Positions 11,846-22,493 of a stretch of 64,000 nucleotides of DNA are shown here, piece after piece. The stretch is from Quercus robur (Eukaryota; Streptophyta; Magnoliopsida; Fagales; Fagaceae), in contig NC_065541.1 in NCBI RefSeq assembly GCF_932294415.1, forward strand, positions 29,310,790 to 29,374,789, read 5' to 3'. Positions within the stretch are counted from its first letter, which is position 1; each line of letters starts with the position of its first letter. A program made the position numbers and the translations under genes. Below the pieces are notes generated by a model that had not been told where the DNA came from, made no database searches, and saw only the letters and a list, made by a program, of their open reading frames with translations.

Positions 11846-14800
11846 CTAGTCATCAGATGCCTGAGTTGGGCTCTTTGAGCAACTTTCCCTTTGATGAAGT
11901 TCTAATAGTTTCTTTTCTGGATTACAGAGCCCTGCATGAATAGAAATGTTATGAAATATACTATCCTAGAGTAATACATACCTCTATTGAGCAATAACCA
12001 AGCACTTTTTAAAAATTTTATCCTCATGAATCTGATATATTCCATAATTTTTTATGCAGTACATGAAAATATGAGGTTAACATTGATTTTATAGGATAGA
12101 TGTGCCTTTATCATGCCCATAATTGTCGTCAATTTACTAGAAATCAATCACTTAAGCCTTTCATTGAATTATAGGATAGACTACTGCCTTGATCATGCAC
12201 ATAATTGTCATTAATTTATCAACAAATAGGTCATTTAAGCATGTCCTTATTGGCATTTAGACTTCATCATTTTGCAATGGTTAAATTTTTCCTTTTACTA
12301 TGAACCAAAAGCCTAAGGATAATTATGCGCCTTCAAATGTATAAGAAGAGGAAATGAGGTGGATAATATGAAATATGGAACAATTTTATCTCCATCCAAA
12401 TAGTCAGTAAACTGCATGTAGTATGGTAACCCAGCATGAAGTGGATGTTTTTGTGGTCCCCTAAATAAATTCAAGAAATATGAGTATCTCCAGGCAATTT
12501 TATAAAACTGAGGAATGGATTTATACTAAAAGGATATAACTTCTTCAGTAATTACTTCTATTGTTTATTTGGGCAAGAAGCACCAACCTGAACACTTAGG
12601 AATATCCCAGACAGCAATAGATGATTGTGTACACTCTGGTTCACATAGTGCTTGGTTATTCTCATGGTTGACATTCATTGCAAGCATCCATGCCCCAATT
12701 GTAACATCCTCATTGCTGAACATCCTAAAACTGTAATTTTTGAACAAGATAGAGACATTATTATATATATATATATATTTTATAAGTAATTATAATTTAT
12801 TAAAAACTTAATGCATATACAGGAGGTATAGAGTGCTGAAAAAAACAGCAAAGCGAAAAAGAAAGGAGAAATAAAAGATCCAAGTCGTAGCATTAATGGC
12901 AAAGACACAGAGTCTAGAAACTCCATCAATGAATATGGAGAAAGAGTAAATATGAACCCCATTCATAAAGAGTCTTCATAAAAGAAACTTAAGATTTGGC
13001 ACACTAGACTCCTTATAGTCAAACATACAGCGATTTCTTTCTCCCAAAATGCACCACATCAAACATGCTGGGGTTGCCCCCCTGAACTGTTGTACATCTA
13101 CAAGAGCCCAATACACAACTCCAAGACTCCAACATAGAGTTTACAGAACTTGGCATAACCCAAGCAATCCCAACTAAGCAGAATAAGAAAGCCCACAAAT
13201 CAGAAGCTGTAGGGCAATACAGCGACACATGACTTACTGTTTAACCAGCCAATTTAGACAAATAACACCAATCTGCTAAAACAATGAGACGAAAGCTTTA
13301 TAAAGCCTTTTTGTAAAGATCCTGATCTTCCTAGTGATAGCAGGACAAACATCATTCTAAGTTGTCCAAGTTGCCAAGAAATAGTTCCTTTGCACGAGTA
13401 AGAAACTGATGTATTTTCATGGGTCCTCTTATGGAGATTATTCATTATCAAAAATTTCACCTAAAGCTGCCTCCCACACACACACACACACACACAAAAA
13501 AGACACTGGGGATAGAGTTTTCCATATGCATTTCCAAGGGAACTGGAACGTATCAGCAGCTCTTTCTTGAAGCACTCTATAGTAACCTTTTATTTGAAAT
13601 CCTTTCTTGGGAGAAGGAAGCCAAACCAATTTATCACAATCAGTAGGAGTAATCTGTGCAGCAGACAAATCATCCAAGAATTGAGCCATAGAATCCAATC
13701 CCAGTCTTGTGCCTCTTGGGGAAAAAAGGTGTTCCAATGCACCTTGCCATGTACCCATTCGAAATAGTCAGAAAATAGTTCATTTTATCTCTGGCAAATC
13801 TAAAAAACTCTGGATATCTGTCTTGAAAGTTGCCACTTTCATCCCAATGGTTTCTTCAAACAATACGTGGGAGTCATCACTCATCCCCTACCTCAAACCA
13901 GGTATGTGATGCAAAATTATCCCATCCCTTTCTGATATGTTTCCACAACCCCATTCCATAAGCCCCTTTTACCACTCTAGAGTGCCACTCACATCTGTTT
14001 GTACCGTATTTTCTATCAATGACCTTCCATCATAAAGATTCCCATTCCAACCCATACCTCCACAACCATTTTCCCAATAAAGGTTGATTGAAACTCAACA
14101 ACTTCCAAATTCCCAAAACCCGTTGATGTATCAGATTACAAATTGTAGGCCATATAACCAAATGGATTTTGTACTCCACATGAAGATCCCCCACAAGAAG
14201 TCCCTCTAAATCTTCTCCAATTAAATAAGGTAGATATTTCAAATTTTGGAAAAGAAATGTGGCTTTTACATGCATCTATCTATCTATCTATCTATATATA
14301 TATATATATATATCATTTTTCTCCATCATGATTCACCTTTTCAAGGGTAACCAAATGGTATTTTTATTCAATTTCAACCAAAAAAAAAAAGCGCACACAC
14401 ACGCACAAATTTTCATTCATCATATTGAGTTTGTACCAAAAAAATAAATAAAAGAAGCAAAGATGCAAGATAGCTGACCACAACTTAAATCATGTTTAGT
14501 AATGAAGAAAATATCCTTCGTCCTACTATGAGTGTTCCACTTTTTACTCCATCAACTATCATATGTCATTTGTCTAATTTTTTTTCTTTTATACTTTGGT
14601 TACTTCACCAGTTTTTTTCGTTTAATACTTTGGTTACTTTAAATGGAAAAAAAAAATGGACATGTGGCAGGCAAAGAGCATAAAATGGAACAACCATGTT
14701 GGGATACAGGATTTTATTTATTTACTTTTTTATAAGTAATAAACTTCATTGAAAATTGAAAAAAAAATACAAAGAAAACAAGGCACACAGGCAGGGTGCA

Positions 14801-17800
14801 ATAGATAGAGACAACAGAAAATATAAACTATATAACAATGAAAATAACAAAATCAAGCAAATCAGGCAGAGAATTAAACGTCAGAACACCCGAAGCATTT
14901 GCCCATTCAAACAAAGTCTGAAAAGCTTCAACTCATGAATCGATCTTTCATTTCCTTGAAAGGTACGCTCATTCCTTTCCCTCCAAATAACCCACATAAG
15001 ACAATAAGGGATCATACTCCAAAGCACCTAAGTTCTGTCTGTTGAACTTGCCTGCCCAACTAGCTAAAAGTTCCACAACATAACACAGCATGACCCAATG
15101 AACCCCAAATAGCAAACACACCATATTCCACAACTAGTGAGCTACGGGGCAATGTACAAGTAAGTAATCAATAATCTCCCCATTACTCTTACACATACAA
15201 CTCCAATCCACCACAACCACTTGTTGCCTTTGTAGATTATAAAATGTCAAAATTTGTCCCAAAGCTGCTGTCCAAAGAGAAACTAACCTTTGTAGGAATT
15301 TTTATTCATTTAGTAATATGAATAATAAGATTATGCTCTAATATTACTGTATGGGTTTCACCTACCACTCACAGAAGCATAAGGGCAATAAGCAGATTAT
15401 GGAAGTAAAGACAAGCAAGAATCAAGCCGCCTTACTGGTGAATAGCTCTCCTAATAAGAGATCTATGTAGCAAAACATGATGATTGGGAAAGCATGTGAT
15501 TTAAACATGTAATTTGGAAGATGACATTTATCTTTTCACTTTATTATAGAACAGTTCAAGAGGTTTTCACACCACAAGATCAAAATAAATCAACCAAAAT
15601 ATCTTCAGCATTGAGCATATTCTACATGTAACAAGAGCCCATCCAGTTATGAAGCCTAAAACCACTAGACATTTGGGCTACTGAAACTATAGGTGGTGCT
15701 GTGAGTATATAACCTCAGTAATTTGGATTTCTTTTGCTAGGAGAGGAGGGGAAATTGCACCGACTACTAGTCATTCAAAGATTAAAACAAGGCCATGGCT
15801 GGTAGCACATGCATTCACCTCCTGTACTAGAACTTTCTTTTTAACAGGAAAGACAATAGAAAAAGAGGGTGGGGGTTAGAGTAAAAAAGGACCACAAACA
15901 ATTTAGGCATTCACTAAAGGTTTGTTTGTTTTGCTAGGGACTTTTTCTCCAAAAAGCAAATTATAAATCCCAGATGCTGCTAAACAACTTAACAACTCAT
16001 GGGAGCAATTTAAATAGAAAATTAATTGCTTGGGCCTCAGCTAAGATGGCAACAAAGGGTTATGGTTTTTTTCAACTTTTGTCATTCATATATATTATAC
16101 AAAAATTGGGTGTGTGTGTGTACAGCTACAGCCCATGCATGTTCTGCCGATAGATTTAACATGCAAACCATCAATGGCAGTGTCATGCACATTAAAATAT
16201 GACTAGAAATTATATCCCAAAATCAGATGCATAGAATTGATATAACAAACACCATGGGATGAGGGCAGAGAGGAGTGGGAATTTTCATCAATATGCTGAG
16301 ACCACCTTTTAGATTACTATTACACCCTCTAAATAAATGAACTGTGGAATACAAGGAGAACATGGAGGGGTAAAAAAACCTACCTTCAGCCCACTTCTCT
16401 TTATGTGGTAGTATAAATACCAACTTCAAATTCCTAATAATAAATTTTTTCAAGGCCAACCAAACATTGACACTAAGTAGGGAGGTACAAGCAAAGCAAC
16501 AAACTTGCCTATTGTTTCTAAGAGCAACCAAGCTTGCAACAACATCAGCGGAAAGGGCATATATTGGGCCATAAGCATGAAGAAAGTACTCCTTTCCAAG
16601 CAAATAGGATAGTGGCTCGAACCTGCATAATTTAACCGAATTGATCAAAACTTAATGATTAAAAAAAAGGGAAAAGAAAACGTAAAAAACAGATAGTTTT
16701 TCTGTTAATTATTAAACACCTTAACTTTGCCCAATTCTATTGCCACTATTTATAAGTTTTCAAACAAAATTCAATGTGTCTAGATGTGAGATAGGAAAGA
16801 ATGCATCTAGATGTGAGACATTTGCAATTGACTATTTTGGCCTCTTTGATGTAGTTCATCTGTTCAAGGTTAGAATAGTACCAGCCCAACACAGCAAGGC
16901 GAAAGATTAGCATCACTAAGTTAATATCATTGTTTTTATAAGTAAGTTTTGCAAGGTAAAAATGAGGGGGAGATTCATACTACTATCAAAGAGAAGAAAA
17001 AAAATCTTTGGAAAGTGGGTTTTTATGATCTGATAAAAGCTCAAACCTATTTAAATGTTCCAGCTATTCTATATTTCCTTGAAAGGGGGCTCAACCTACA
17101 GGACCTGTTCTTGATATTTCAAAGAAGGTGGGAGTTTTTATGGAACTCTACCTTAATCAACATATTAAATTCAATGAATGCATAGAACAAAGGCGGGGTA
17201 GTAGATAAAAGACCCTCTACTTCATGAGATGTGGTCCCCAACCAATTTGACTACTCCCTAGGGTTATAAAAAGGTCATACCCATTGCATAAAACTCCCAC
17301 TTTTGTAGGGTATGCTGATTTGTGGACTCAAATCTACAATTTGTTGCTTTTGATGGAAGGCAATTGCCATCGCACCAAAACTTGACCTCTTACTTCTTAG
17401 GGTTATCATTAAGCTAAAATCATATAATCATTTCTTTCTTTTCTTTTTCTTTTTTAATCCAATATCTTCATAAATGGAGCTGGAGCATACCCAATTACAA
17501 TTGAAAATCATCTCTAAGTTGATAGATTAGCATTAATAATCTAATATCTTTTTTTTTTTTTTAAATAAGTTTTGACACCAAGGGAAGGGAGATTGGGAGA
17601 TTCATTCTAGTGACCTCTACTTTATGAGATGTGATCTCTAGCCAATTGTGCTACTCCTTAGGGTTATAAAAAAGGCCATACCTGTTGCATAAAACTCCCA
17701 CTTTTTTTCTTTTCTTTTTCTTCATAAATGGAGCCGGAACAGAATATCCAAGTACTATTAAAAATCATAACAATTCTTTTTCAATTTATTTTTCCCTTAA

Positions 17801-18878
17801 TTGGAGCCTCATAATCTAGTTTCCAATGCAACTCATCTTAGTAAAGTCAAAATGCAGAGAAATGAAAATGGAAGAAATCAAGGGCCTCAAATAAAGAAAC
17901 AGGACTAACCATTTGAGTTTAGGGTCTGTAAAAACAGGACCCTTTTTCATGCACCCAAGGTAAGTCTGCGAATGAGACCGCTCTTTCACCAACAGCAGCG
18001 ATAGGCGATCTGACAATTAATGGAAGCTAATTAAATGAATGCCAAAAAAAAAAAAAAAAAAATCTTTCAAAGAAAACTTAGAAACACACTGAAGATTTTC
18101 AATATATTCACCTGGCCTTAAATATATGTCGTCATCTGCCTTAACATAAAAATCAGCATCAAAAAGTGCATATGCAGCTTTAAAGTAAGCTAATCTGCAA
18201 ACAAAACAAAATTTAGATTTGTAAAGTAGCAAATTAATTAGAAGCTATGAGCAGAAAGAGCAGCAACGTACGTTTTGTAGGGGAGTTTACTATACTCCTC
18301 TTCAATATCCAATAGCAAGAAATCATCATATTCTGCAACTTCTTTCTTTAGTTCTAACATCTTCGATTTATCATTGGTTTTACCAATCACAAACCTGAAT
18401 GTCAATCCAGTTGCTTCTTCCAATCTGCAAAGCCATTTTTCAAATTCAATACTGAATTAAAGGTTAAGAAACAAAAAAATGGATATACTGACCGTTGAAG
18501 AGATTGGGGATCGGATGGCATCCAAGTCTGGCGCAAAGAGCGCCTGCGTCCCACGGATCCGAAGCCGGTCTGAATGCCGACGAAACCCATCACCTTCTGC
18601 CTCCTCCTCCTCGTCTTCTTCATATTCGGATCTACGCCAATTCCATCTCCATCGCCATCTCTGACGACTCCGTCTCCAACTCGCTCCCAGACGACTCGGA
18701 TCGATCTTGGCTCAGCGTTCGCGCATTTTTGTGGCGCGCTGAGGAGCGCGGCGAGTCCAAAGATGAAGCCGGCGAGACCGATGAGAAGGCAGCTGGCGAG
18801 GATAAGCACCGTCGATCTGCGCGGGGAGGCCGGCGAAGGGCGGTTCTGGGCGTGGAACAACTTGGGCGATGAAGGCAT
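11846..18878 (-). CDS. GT31 beta-1,3-galactosyltransferase (B3GALT12/13/14-like), 7 exons
   Basis: Predicted type II Golgi membrane enzyme that transfers galactose in beta-1,3 linkage, probably onto arabinogalactan glycans. Exons by my splice model: 18878-18493, 18424-18272, 18194-18112, 18009-17910, 16622-16509, 12730-12588 and 11931-11846. They sum to 1,065 nt, 354 residues plus stop, and all junctions keep frame. Residues 22-47 form one hydrophobic membrane anchor. The donor-binding DDD is at 200-202 ([11 protein letters not shown]), and the conserved EDV is near 286-288 ([12 protein letters not shown]). The C-terminus has [18 protein letters not shown] followed by LCNPEK. Length and motif order fit Arabidopsis B3GALT12, 13 and 14 (about 340-370 aa). 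The start is the ATG just before the basic tail and membrane anchor. Exon 1 is GC-rich unlike the rest. Intron 5 (3.8 kb) holds two LINE fragments, and its donor is GC. No frame damage was seen, so the gene is probably functional. Confidence 0.9.
12775..14275 (-). mobile_element. 5'-truncated L1-type LINE in a galactosyltransferase intron
   Basis: In broken frames the minus strand reads a LINE ORF2 C-terminus. An RT tail ([20 protein letters not shown]) lies near 14040-14120. A zinc-binding part follows with [20 protein letters not shown] and FPWKCIWK near 13520-13650, then [13 protein letters not shown] and [10 protein letters not shown] near 13150-13225. The 3' end near 12775 has ttacttataaaa, typical of plant L1 tails. 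A CA microsatellite interrupts it at 13475-13497. It is not functional. It shares orientation with its neighbour at 14715-15300. Confidence 0.8.
14715..15300 (-). mobile_element. Second 5'-truncated LINE 3' fragment
   Basis: The minus strand reads a LINE zinc-binding tail: [40 protein letters not shown], a stop, then LFGVHWVML and YLEGKE (14955-15295). It ends with ttattacttataaaaaag at the 3' end (near 14730), the same type of tail as the copy at 12775. In-frame stops and frameshifts show it is dead. The two copies are probably separate insertions of one family in one intron. Confidence 0.75.
16503..16510 (-). other. Non-canonical GC splice donor of galactosyltransferase intron 5
   Basis: Exon 5 ends ...AACAATAG and the intron starts GCAAGT, a perfect U1 match apart from GC for GT. 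Using it restores the frame into exon 6 (Asn-Asn-Ser-Phe-Arg-Met), where the acceptor is a normal AG. The nearest GT, four bases further in, would throw the following exon out of frame. Confidence 0.8.
17196..17705 (-). repeat. Diverged direct repeat inside galactosyltransferase intron 4
   Basis: A segment of about 110 bp near 17200-17310 recurs near 17597-17705, with shared words agggttataaaaa and gcataaaactcccac. The interval between holds no coding signal. This is probably a local duplication or a piece of a dispersed repeat. Confidence 0.5.
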
Positions 18879-18895
18879 GGTGATGGTGATGCTAA

Positions 18896-18921
18896 TATCT
18901 AGTCTAGTCTAGTCTAGTAGG
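18896..18921. repeat. Short ctagt pentamer run just upstream of the galactosyltransferase start
   Basis: Five copies of tctag/ctagt lie 17 to 45 bp upstream of the ATG, in the expected 5' UTR or core promoter. A possible effect on expression is unknown. Confidence 0.7.
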
Positions 18922-20487
18922 AGTGTACGGACTAGTAGGGTTGGGTTTCATGGAATCAAAAAAAAAAAAAAAAAAAATACAAATCACTCACCCACTTCGG
19001 AGAAGCTTTCCTCCTCCTCCCTCCTACTTTCTTTCTCTTTTCTCTTTACTGCCACTGTGGCAGTTACCAATATTATGAATTTCGATCTCGCATCTTTCGC
19101 CCTTTTTGTTTCCGATTAAACTCTAAACAATACTTTACACAATAATAATATTCACTATTCACAAACCACAATACTTATTAAATTCACAAGTTGTTATGAT
19201 AGAGTTTTCATTGGATTAACATTTTTATAATAATTTTACCACAAAATTTTAAGGGGGTAAATTGTTATACATTTTAATCTGAACCTTATTAATATTATAT
19301 TTTTATTTGTTAATAGCATAATAATAATTTGTAACCTAAAATTTATTATGAAAATATTATAAACTAACATTACTTAAAGTGATTATAAATAAGAATTTTA
19401 AACAAGTAGTACTTCAGATGCATGGATAATTGTCCTTCAATAGAATATAATTGTACGTATGATATTAATCACATGCTAAATTTAATAAAACACATGACTT
19501 TTACATGCAGTGATTTCTTAAAATCTATAATATTTTAACTTTTACCTTTATGTATTCCTAACTAATTTTCCTTCAATTTTCAAATAGTATAAAAAAAAAC
19601 TTGCTGGTTGTTACATGTATATTTAGACTATATTTTACATGCAATCAAACATTTGAAAATGAAAAAAATATTGTACATCGAAACAAACGAAACATCAGCT
19701 ACAATAAGATTCTCACCCAAAAAAAAAAAAAATTGTATCATGTATGTCCTAACTTATTTTTTTAAATATAAAATATAATATTTATTTCATAGCTTCTAAG
19801 ACGTGAACAACTTACCTTACGTTTTCCAGACTCTCATTGTCTCTCAAATCGTTTCCCACCATTCGAAGACTCATGTTTAACAAATACGAGACTGACATTT
19901 CACCAACTTGGAAACCTACAGTATCAACGTGATTGCCGTAGTAAGTAGAAGACCAATATATAAGGCCCACACAAAAATCATAAGATTTATTATGTCATTT
20001 TTTTTTTACTTGATGCAATTCTAGGCATCCTCTCAAAATAGAGGCCCAGTGGCAGTTAAGGATTTTTTTCTAGGGAGGTTAATATGAAGATATATCTTGG
20101 GTAAGAGATGTATCTTGCACTCTAAAAAGATTTCTTATTATAAATTTGTCCATAATATGTACTAGCAAAAGAATAAATGGTAAACTATAAGTTCATTTGA
20201 CATATTTTTTCTTAATACAATGAATATATTAATTATTTTCATTAAGTGAACTTTAATTATTACTACTTAAAATAATTTTATTTATTAGTTTAGGAAAATT
20301 ATACGTTTATATTGTGCTATCAATGTAAGATTTACATTGTAAACTAAACAAATGTGTACAATATTGTACAAATTTGCAAAAATGTACAATACACATTTGT
20401 TTAGAGATAATATAAATCTTAAATTGATAGTACAATGTAAACTAAGAATTTTCTATTAGTTTATTTCATATTTGTTAGGATCTAAAT

Positions 20488-20528
<41 letters not shown>

Positions 20529-20769
20529 TGTTAAAAAAGACTATGATATTGTTAAGAATATCATATTTAAGCTTATTTCAACAAAACTTTAAAAAGTTTT
20601 AGGGTTAGGGTGTTCAAATTTTAATTTTAGGGGGAAAAAAAAAAATTAGAAACAAAAAAATTATATATTATACAAAAAATGCTAGTTCAGGGGGTTCATT
20701 TGAACCCCCTGAACTCTACATAACGCCGCCCCTGAATAGAGCTCCATCTGATCATATCATTTGGGCTCA
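18922..20769. other. Upstream flank of the galactosyltransferase gene, no other gene
   Basis: The gene's promoter must be in the first part of this stretch. A CT-rich tract at 19008-19050 may lie in the leader. No clear TATA box was seen. The remainder is AT-rich with A runs and a 37-base T run near 20491-20527. A stretch near 19815-19950 is more GC-rich and could be an exon relic, but I could not identify it. Confidence 0.5.
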
Positions 20770-21438
20770 CACTTTGTCAAGTTTGTTAGTGCTTACAAAT
20801 TGCTAGTTTCTTGTGCTTCACTTGAGAATGCAAGTAGTTCTAATTTGCTACAAAATAGGAATTTCTAGAATGGCTTTTGGTAGTTGCGAGTTCCTAATAA
20901 AATCAAGCACTTCATTTGGAGGGCATGCAATAATTTGCTGCGTACCATGAGTAATCTTTGTTGCCGCCAAATCACTAATACAGCAATGTGTGAATAATGC
21001 AAGCTTCGTGAGGAGAACATGTTGCATGTTATCTGGTATTGCAGGGAGTTAGCTATCGTTTGGAATTCCTTCACCTAGTTTCACCAAGCGGTTAACTCTC
21101 CTCCATCAGATTTCTGTGATTTGTTTTCCAAATTTTTGTAGGTACCAGACGAACATAGCGCTAAAATATTTGCCATCACAACTTGGTTGATTTGAAACTA
21201 GAGAAATTCTCTACACTTTAGTCGACCAGTCCATCCTCTAGCCAGTTTGTGTGCCATGGCAGGCAACTATCTACACGAATTCCTTGCTGTCCAGGAACTT
21301 GAACCAGTGCTGCCACTCCCTCCGGTTCTATGGCAGTGGCGTACTCCAGAAGTTGACCACTAAAAAGTGAACTTCGATGCATTGGCCTTAAAAGCGTCAA
21401 ACTTGGCTAGTATCGAGGTTATTATACGTGATTGACAT
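20770..21438 (+). mobile_element. LINE-type element, left half (zinc-binding and RNase H start)
   Basis: In one frame with a few stops the plus strand reads VPNKIKHFIWRACNNLLRTM, EENMLHVIWYCRELAIVW, then SAKIFAITTWLI, and later VNFDALALKASN...VIIRD. These are the zinc-binding and N-terminal RNase H parts of a plant non-LTR element ORF2. The RNase H frame breaks off at 21438 and resumes at 30404, where a Gypsy element has inserted. GACAT at 21434-21438 is the left target duplication. Confidence 0.75.
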
Positions 21439-22022
21439 TGATGACGCCGAAAATCGTCAATTAGTCACACAGTCTTCACGTGCTCAAGACAACACCTGCA
21501 TAACACAGAACAAGAAGACCTTAGGAGAGTACCGGTGTGGTACCGGCCAAAGACCCTCCGAAAGTTAAGTTAGGGAACTTTCACAACTCTAGAGTGCCAG
21601 AACTGGATAAATTATACATACCTTGGTTTGTGAGTGCTTTGGGGTTTTTATAGTAGTGTAGAACCGACTTTTTTCTTTCTTGGGGAAGAGGAACTTTTCC
21701 TTATAAAGAAGATCCTCATAAAAACACATATTTTACAGGATCCTTTCCTTATAACGATTTTACTGATTAGGGTTAATCATGAGGCACAAAATATTTCCAT
21801 TTGAAGTTTCTTCAGGACTACTTAAACCATGTGGATGCCACGTGACCTTGTCACCGTCCACTTTGTATCCGTCTGCTTTCCTATCCGTCCTCCATGGAGA
21901 GTTCATCTTCTTGTGTATGCGCCCCTCGTCTTCTTCCATCATCTTAATCACAAGCTAAAAGTACCATCGCTCATGACTAGTTTAGTAGAATGAGACCGTC
22001 TACATCCATTTTACCTTCTCCA
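21439..22022 (-). repeat. 3' LTR of the Tat element
   Basis: It is 584 bp, starts TGATGACG and ends TCTCCA on the plus strand, and aligns end to end with 29813-30398. The two LTRs differ at many scattered sites, mostly transitions, so the insertion is not recent. The polypurine-like tgaaggggcaac lies next to it on the minus strand (22023 onward). Confidence 0.85.
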
Positions 22023-22219
22023 GTTGCCCCTTCACTCTACAGGTCCGTCACATAATGTTAGGACAAATCCGTGGAGTGACGGTCTAACTTTAACTTTGGG
22101 AGATGTGTTTTGATTAATAAGCTAGCCTAGGGTCATTAATGCAATAGGGGCACATGTCATATTTTTAGTGGTTAATTGCTCAAACCGAAGTGTCCCTTCG
22201 TCTTCCATGCCGTTCCCTC

Positions 22220-22486
22220 TATATATATGTTGCTCATTCCTCTTATTTTTTACTTTTCGCAACCAATTTTCTGATCAAAGAGTTACCGTCTTCTTCATCA
22301 AACCTTTATGCTGTCCAATTGGTGTGATCGTCTGTTATAATTCATTCGTCCCCTTGCTTCGCACTGTTCAACTGTAAGTACCTTTCTTTTTATACTTCCC
22401 CCCTTTTTAATTTTTTACTTAAATTTTGCACGCTCGTCACCTGTATAGACCTATAGAGTCTTAGGATTTTTATCCGTCACGTGTAG
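22220..22486 (+). promoter_or_regulatory. Promoter, 5' UTR and 5' UTR intron of the antisense gene
   Basis: A TATA box (tatatata, 22220-22228) lies about 270 bp upstream of the antisense gene's ATG. A leader follows, ending at a consensus donor (ct|gtaagt, 22374). The matching acceptor tgtag ends at 22486, seven bases before the ATG at 22494. This arrangement implies transcription of the antisense gene independent of the LTR. Confidence 0.6.
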
Positions 22487-22493
22487 GTGACCG

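Noticed and set aside
18479..18912. Plus-strand ORFs over galactosyltransferase exon 1
   Set aside because: They are shadows of the GC-rich first exon. The minus frame has the membrane anchor and spliced continuity with six further exons.
19815..19955. GC-richer stretch with an exon-like minus-strand frame ending at a GTAAG
   Set aside because: I could not match it to any family, and no partner exons were found nearby.
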